In this document: piece after piece, positions 59,677-64,000 of the stretch | Layout of the letters: each line of letters begins with the position of its first letter | Numbering within the stretch: position 1 is the first letter of the stretch | Assembly: GCF_036669915.1 (NCBI RefSeq) | Contig: NC_089321.1 | Coordinates: 6,927,163 to 6,991,162 of the forward strand | From: Pocillopora verrucosa | Lineage: Eukaryota > Cnidaria > Anthozoa > Scleractinia > Pocilloporidae | Reading direction: 5' to 3' | Length of the DNA stretch: 64,000 nt | Program-made: the position numbers and the translations under genes | The notes under the pieces: model-generated | The model's database searches: none | Seen by the model: the letters and a program-made list of their open reading frames with translations, nothing else | What the model was told of the DNA's origin: nothing

Positions 59677-60686
59677 AGTGAAATCAAGAAGTAAAGATGG
59701 TAAACTCATAAACCGTTGCTTAGTTCGTAGTCAGGAATACGTCGTTGTTCTTGTCTAGTTTTTTTCCCGTTGATCGTCTTCTTTCAGCTTCTCTGAGCAT
59801 TTAAGTTCCTTCCTTTCGACATATTTCAGTATCTCATTTTTAATTTTTCTCAGACTACAATTTTTTCCAATATGATCTCGTTTTGCTTTTCCGTGACTCT
59901 CTTTAGTGCTGCACTTTGTAAAAAAAAAAGGAAAAACCCAAGGCATATATTCCTTCTGAATTGATAAGCGTCAATCTTTGTTCAATTCATCGATCTTTAA
60001 AAACCAGCTGCACAGAACTTAACTAACTTTTCTGTAACTTATTTTCAGCTGTAGATGATCCAGTGAAATTACTGTCTGATGATGACTTCTCGTCTGTTGT
60101 ATTCTGCAAATGTCATGTTCTTTTATAGAAATTACAACCAGAAAAAATTAAAAACGTTAAAACGCAAGGAATTGGTTTATTTTATTGACTGTGTTATATG
60201 TTCCGGTGAGCTCCACATGCTTTTTGCATCAGTGTTCTTTGACAACGTTATTACAGTTAGATGTAAGCGAGCCTTGAAATCGTCGAAATATTAATCGTCT
60301 GTTCATAGTTGCTATTTTCTCAAACAGACTTCTCGCGCTGATTATTCAGGCTAAATCATTATTGCAAATTTGTCAAGATTCTCTCTTGTGATAACCACCG
60401 CGGCGCCTTTTACCAACATACAAAGAGAAAAAAAACCTCTTTGTTTTAAATGTGGCAACGTGGCTTGAAGTCTGCGAGTCTAGAGCCGATTTAACAAGAA
60501 ACCTTGATGTGGAGGCGGTGAAATTATGAACAGTTTGTTTAGGGTTTTAATCGCCTCTGTATAGTGGCCTTTTTTCGCACAGACTTTCCCTTTCAAGCAG
60601 GTGATATAAATTAGTACGCACGTGTTAACTGAATTTCATCCTGTGGCCAAGAAAGTGAAAGATGACTCTAATTTGGCAATTATATG

Positions 60687-61565
60687 AGGGGAAATTATGG
60701 GTGATTGTTCACCTCGGGGGATTAATTACTCACAAATGAATAATATCGATGACTAATTCATGTTGTCATTGTATGGCCGAGATACCGCTGGTACTTAATT
60801 GCCCAAGAAACAATGCATGAATTTAATTTCAATGATAATTTATTACTCCTGATACAAGCCAATTCAATTTTGCAAATTAGTTATATTTTACTCTGGTTGT
60901 TATCTACTTGGGATCTCCCATCGAAAAAAAGAGAGCTGGAGAAAAACAACACAAACTTTGACCCAACCGCCGTATAATTTCCTTTGAGGCTAACAAAGGT
61001 ATGAAGAGTATAATACCAGAATAAAAAAAATTTGGTTCTAGACTCGTTCAGTGAATTCTTTAGAGCTGAACAGTTAGCTTTCCTAGTCAAAGGAAGAGCA
61101 GGTGACATTAACGCTATCACAATTTATCGTAAACTGTTTGCACAGCGTAGATAGAAAAAAAAAAGCGGGTCCTTCTTTTATTCTATTAAATTTAATAGCA
61201 TCAGAACTAATGCCCCATGAAATGGAATGAAAGTTAAACATTATAATTTAAACAACGAAGACATATCTAAACTGTACCACGGCGCTAAACAAAAGCTTCT
61301 AATCATTATAATCAGCCAAGCTTGAAATCAATTTAAGTTTGCATATTTATCTAAAGGTAGACTAAGACTATTGTTATAAAAAGACAATCTGCGAAGCTTT
61401 TACATCACTTAGTTACCGTGCGTAGGATCTGTTTCCACAAGTACACCATTCAAGGTAGGTTCAGTTCCTCTTGAAGATATAACCAAAACTCTTACTGTAA
61501 GAATCATCTCGGGATGTCCTTTTAAAAAAGCTATCCCCCTTTCAACTGATGTAAGGGTTTTTTGT
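60687..61565. mobile_element. Insertion specific to duplication unit 2 (about 880 bases)
   Basis: Unit 1 runs from AATTATAT directly to the CCTCACACT block (56461-56480), whereas unit 2 has about 880 extra bases here. No coding frame or clear terminal repeat is seen, so it may equally be a deletion from unit 1. Confidence 0.45.
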
Positions 61566-62654
61566 TCACCTCACACTAAAACATGTATTAATTTAGGTTT
61601 CTTTGGCAAAACTTCACTCTCAGGTAATATTAGTTGGGACACTTCTTAAAACAACGTTTATGATGTTCAATCGCCCCTCTCCTCTTCCCTACGATGTTTT
61701 TCAGTGCTGATGCGTCCATATCATCTTGCAGACCAACATCGAGAGGGGCAGGGATTTTAGTTGGTGTACTAAGAATGTGTCTGGGATTGTTTCTCGCATA
61801 AAAAAACAATCCAGTGAGAGGATCAATTTACTAGTTGTTAAAGTAAACTGTTTTTCGCCAAAACGAAACTATGTGGCAAAATTTCTAAATTTTGTTATCA
61901 AATCTATCAAGAAAAGTGAAGAAGGTATCCCAGAGTTTTGGATGCAAGGGGCATAATGCCAAAATCCTAATTAGTTTCTTGGAAGGGTGCACTCAGACAT
62001 TAAATAACAAGTGTTGTCTTTGGTATGTTTTGCCTGCGCGAAGTTTGTGGCTTCTAGATTTTCACAGACAATGAAGTAAGCCGCCCGTTGCTGAAACAAA
62101 TGGAAATCATAAATGCTATTGTCTGATTAACGAAGAACTTAGCACCTTTTGTTACCTCCAGAGATTCTTCAAATGTCAAGGATCACGTACGCAAGACTTG
62201 CAGTTGAAAAGTACTAATGCCATTTATACAGTACAATCCTATCAAGGGTCTTTCGATACAGTCATTACAACATAATACTCAAACCAAGTTGAATGTTAGG
62301 AATATTCTTGAAGTTAGCATTGTTTATTGATCTTTAAAAGCTTTAGCCCACAAGCGAGTACAAAACAGAAATCCCGTAATCTATTTATGAATTCGTCATT
62401 GACCAATCAGGAAGGCCTTTTTTTGTTAGAGTAAAATAATGCTTGATACTTGTTTGGTTTCACATATCATTTGCATTTAGTAACGACTGCTACGTCTGCA
62501 CGATAGTGTTACCAGTTTGTAAATGTTCAAGTAAATATTTTTACTGCTGTATAATACAGTTTAAGCGTTAATCACTTAAAAGTTTAAGGAATTTCTCGTC
62601 GTATGATTTCCCTTGAGGCCAGATTATTTCCTTTATAAACTTCATTTAAAGGCG

Positions 62655-62995
62655 ATGAGAGAAGTTCGGATATAACGCGCGCTGTCATTGGTTGAAAGAG
62701 CATGCTCTATGAGAGTATAGAGCATAGAGCTGAGCTAAAGCTGTCACGCCATCTGCCAAATTGTGCTATGTTCGACCTTTTCCGGGACTTCTTTTTAGCT
62801 TTTTTCCGATAATTGAAAGTGAAGTTTCGGAACAAGCGAGCCGGTAAGTAGCAACAGAAGAACATAGAAGTGGGGAGAAACTCAAGAAGTGGGGAGAAAC
62901 ACGAGACGTAGTCGAGTGTTTCTCCCTACACTTCTTTCGTGCTCTAGCCGCTTCCTGCGTGCTTTGTAACAGAACAGAGCACAGTCAAGGCTTCT
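62655..62995. mobile_element. Insertion specific to duplication unit 2 with nested repeats
   Basis: About 340 bases that replace a short different stretch of unit 1. It contains AGAAGTGGGGAGAAAC twice in direct order (62866 and 62885) and an inverted near-copy GTTTCTCCCTACACTTCTT (about 62919-62937), plus palindromes around GAGCATGCTC and TAGAGCATAGAGC. Probably a non-autonomous mobile element; class unknown. Confidence 0.5.
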
Positions 62996-63234
62996 CTATT
63001 TGTTAAATGATGTGGACTCATGGGGCCAGTTATAACACGAGCTCTACAACCTAAACCACGGTTTTACAAAATCAGTGGGCCTTGGGCTTTCTCTACGAGA
63101 AGTTTTATTTAATAAATGTTCGTCCGCTCTTAACACTCTTAACAAATAAATGTTCAGATAAAAGGTTCAGCTGAAACCGAGAATTGTTTAAATAAACAAC
63201 CCATAAAGAATTTTATACTTTTTCTTTTCTACAG

Positions 63235-63661
63235 ATGCTTTTTTTAGTGTGTCTTTTACTCTTTGAGGCATACGCTGTTTCCATTAGCCCAATAATAGGC
63301 CGCGATATGGAACGTGACTCCATTCAGGTAATATCAGTAAAACTGTGATAATCTTTCATGACGTGTTAACCGACATCAAATAAGCGTTTTGTCCTGAACG
63401 TATTCGCTTTCGCTGCTCATCAAGCAATGACTGTATTAAATCATATCATTTAAGCGCTCCTTTCTATTCACCAAGACAATACAACCTCGGCTTACGCGAT
63501 GGTCAGAGAAGGATATTTTCCTGGTAACAAACTAGCTCCCTCCCTCACTTTATAGCTGTGATTTGTTTTCTTATTTTCAGGATAATTCAGATCCAGAGAA
63601 CCAGGATGAGTCCTCCATGGTACAAGCACGATATGCACGTGGCAAGTATAAAACATCTTAA
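63235..63661 (+). CDS. Gene C: signal/propeptide exons, or a 57-residue secreted peptide
   Basis: Exon 63235-63327 (MLFLVCLLLFEAYAVS to RDSIQ) and exon 63581-63661 (DNSDPENQDESS to GKYKTS, stop) give 57 residues. The copy differs from gene B by one codon indel (H to QD) and several replacements, with signal peptide and RYARGK kept. At 63642-63647 the sequence GCAAGT after CGT-G is a consensus GC-AG donor in phase 1, the phase of the gene A propeptide exon. It may therefore be the start of a further VWC gene whose other exons lie beyond the window. Confidence 0.65.
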
Positions 63662-64000
63662 GAACTTGTAAAGTTCACCTCTAAGTCTCTTGTCCACAAG
63701 TTATTCCACTTAACAAGCTCAGGAAATGGCAACATGGTCATGTGTTACTATGGACGAAAATTTGTCCAGCGTAGCCGAACTACTATTCTATCGTAATTTT
63801 AGTGATAGTAACCTAATACAGATAGGTAAAAGTACAAATTTGTGGGATTGGAGTAAAGGTAAGGTGAAACATTGAGATTTCGCACTTCAGGAACATTTTG
63901 AGCGAATGACAGTGGTCGTTAACGTTCTTCCTTTGTCATTGATGATGACCGAGTACATCTAAAGGGTCCATTGCTTACGTCTGTGGCTGATGAATCCGAT
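63662..64000. other. Right edge of window
   Basis: The end of duplication unit 2 (to about 63928) and 70 unmatched bases. No gene is visible. Confidence 0.5.

Larger units (their letters stand above)
59677..63234. other. Non-coding part of duplication unit 2
   Basis: Counterpart of 55487-58183 with the two insertions listed. TATAAA at 60605-60610 is the counterpart of the one at 56387. No gene is supported. Confidence 0.5.
58990..63928 (+). repeat. Tandem segmental duplication, unit 2
   Basis: Second copy of 55137-58985. Compared with unit 1 it has three extra stretches: about 59180-59515 (with a MITE M1 end), 60687-61565 and 62655-62995. Both units end with GATTGGAGTAAAGGTAAGG, then AACATTTTGA and GAATGACAGT. 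Confidence 0.88.

Overview
The window looks like nuclear DNA of a marine invertebrate animal, most likely an anthozoan cnidarian such as a stony coral. The DNA is AT-rich, the genes are split by many GT-AG introns, animal-specific families are present (DBF4, FBXL7, RSPH1, CUB and VWC proteins), and the gaps hold MITE-like elements, Penelope-like relics, one tRNA-derived SINE and minisatellites. The species assignment is inference. All exon models were read by eye from open frames, splice sites and phase; no transcript data were used.

Left part (1-21.6 kb), minus strand: three conserved single genes. DBF4 (1-6728, C-terminus cut by the window edge) has an E2F site and a CRE just upstream of its start. 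FBXL7 (8896-16253) has a 31-base first coding exon giving a myristoylation-type N-terminus, 4.8 kb from the main exon. RSPH1 (19517-21526), a cilium radial-spoke MORN protein, has a near-perfect RFX X-box about 100 bases upstream.

Middle part (22.9-46.0 kb), plus strand: a cluster of three related type I membrane protein genes. The first encodes three CUB domains, a Ser/Thr/Pro stalk, one membrane helix and a cytoplasmic tail. The second and third lie in a tandem duplication with a step of about 6.4 kb and have lost (or never had) CUB domains, but keep the signal-peptide exon / stalk / membrane-tail plan. All three tails share a motif of the form E-[IV]-G-I-T-H-[DQ]-A-[FV]-x2-D-S and all end in a class I PDZ-like C-terminus. 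I do not recognise this family; it is the best candidate here for an undescribed system.

Right part (48.3-64 kb), plus strand: a secreted protein with a signal peptide, a furin-type site, a 4-Cys domain and two VWC domains (gene A, 52188-55486), followed by two tandem copies of a segment of about 3.8-4.9 kb. Each segment carries the last exon of the preceding gene and the signal/propeptide exons of the next, so it reads as a tandem array in which the second gene lost its central exons and the third runs off the right edge. As they stand, the signal/propeptide exons can also encode secreted peptides of 56 and 57 residues.
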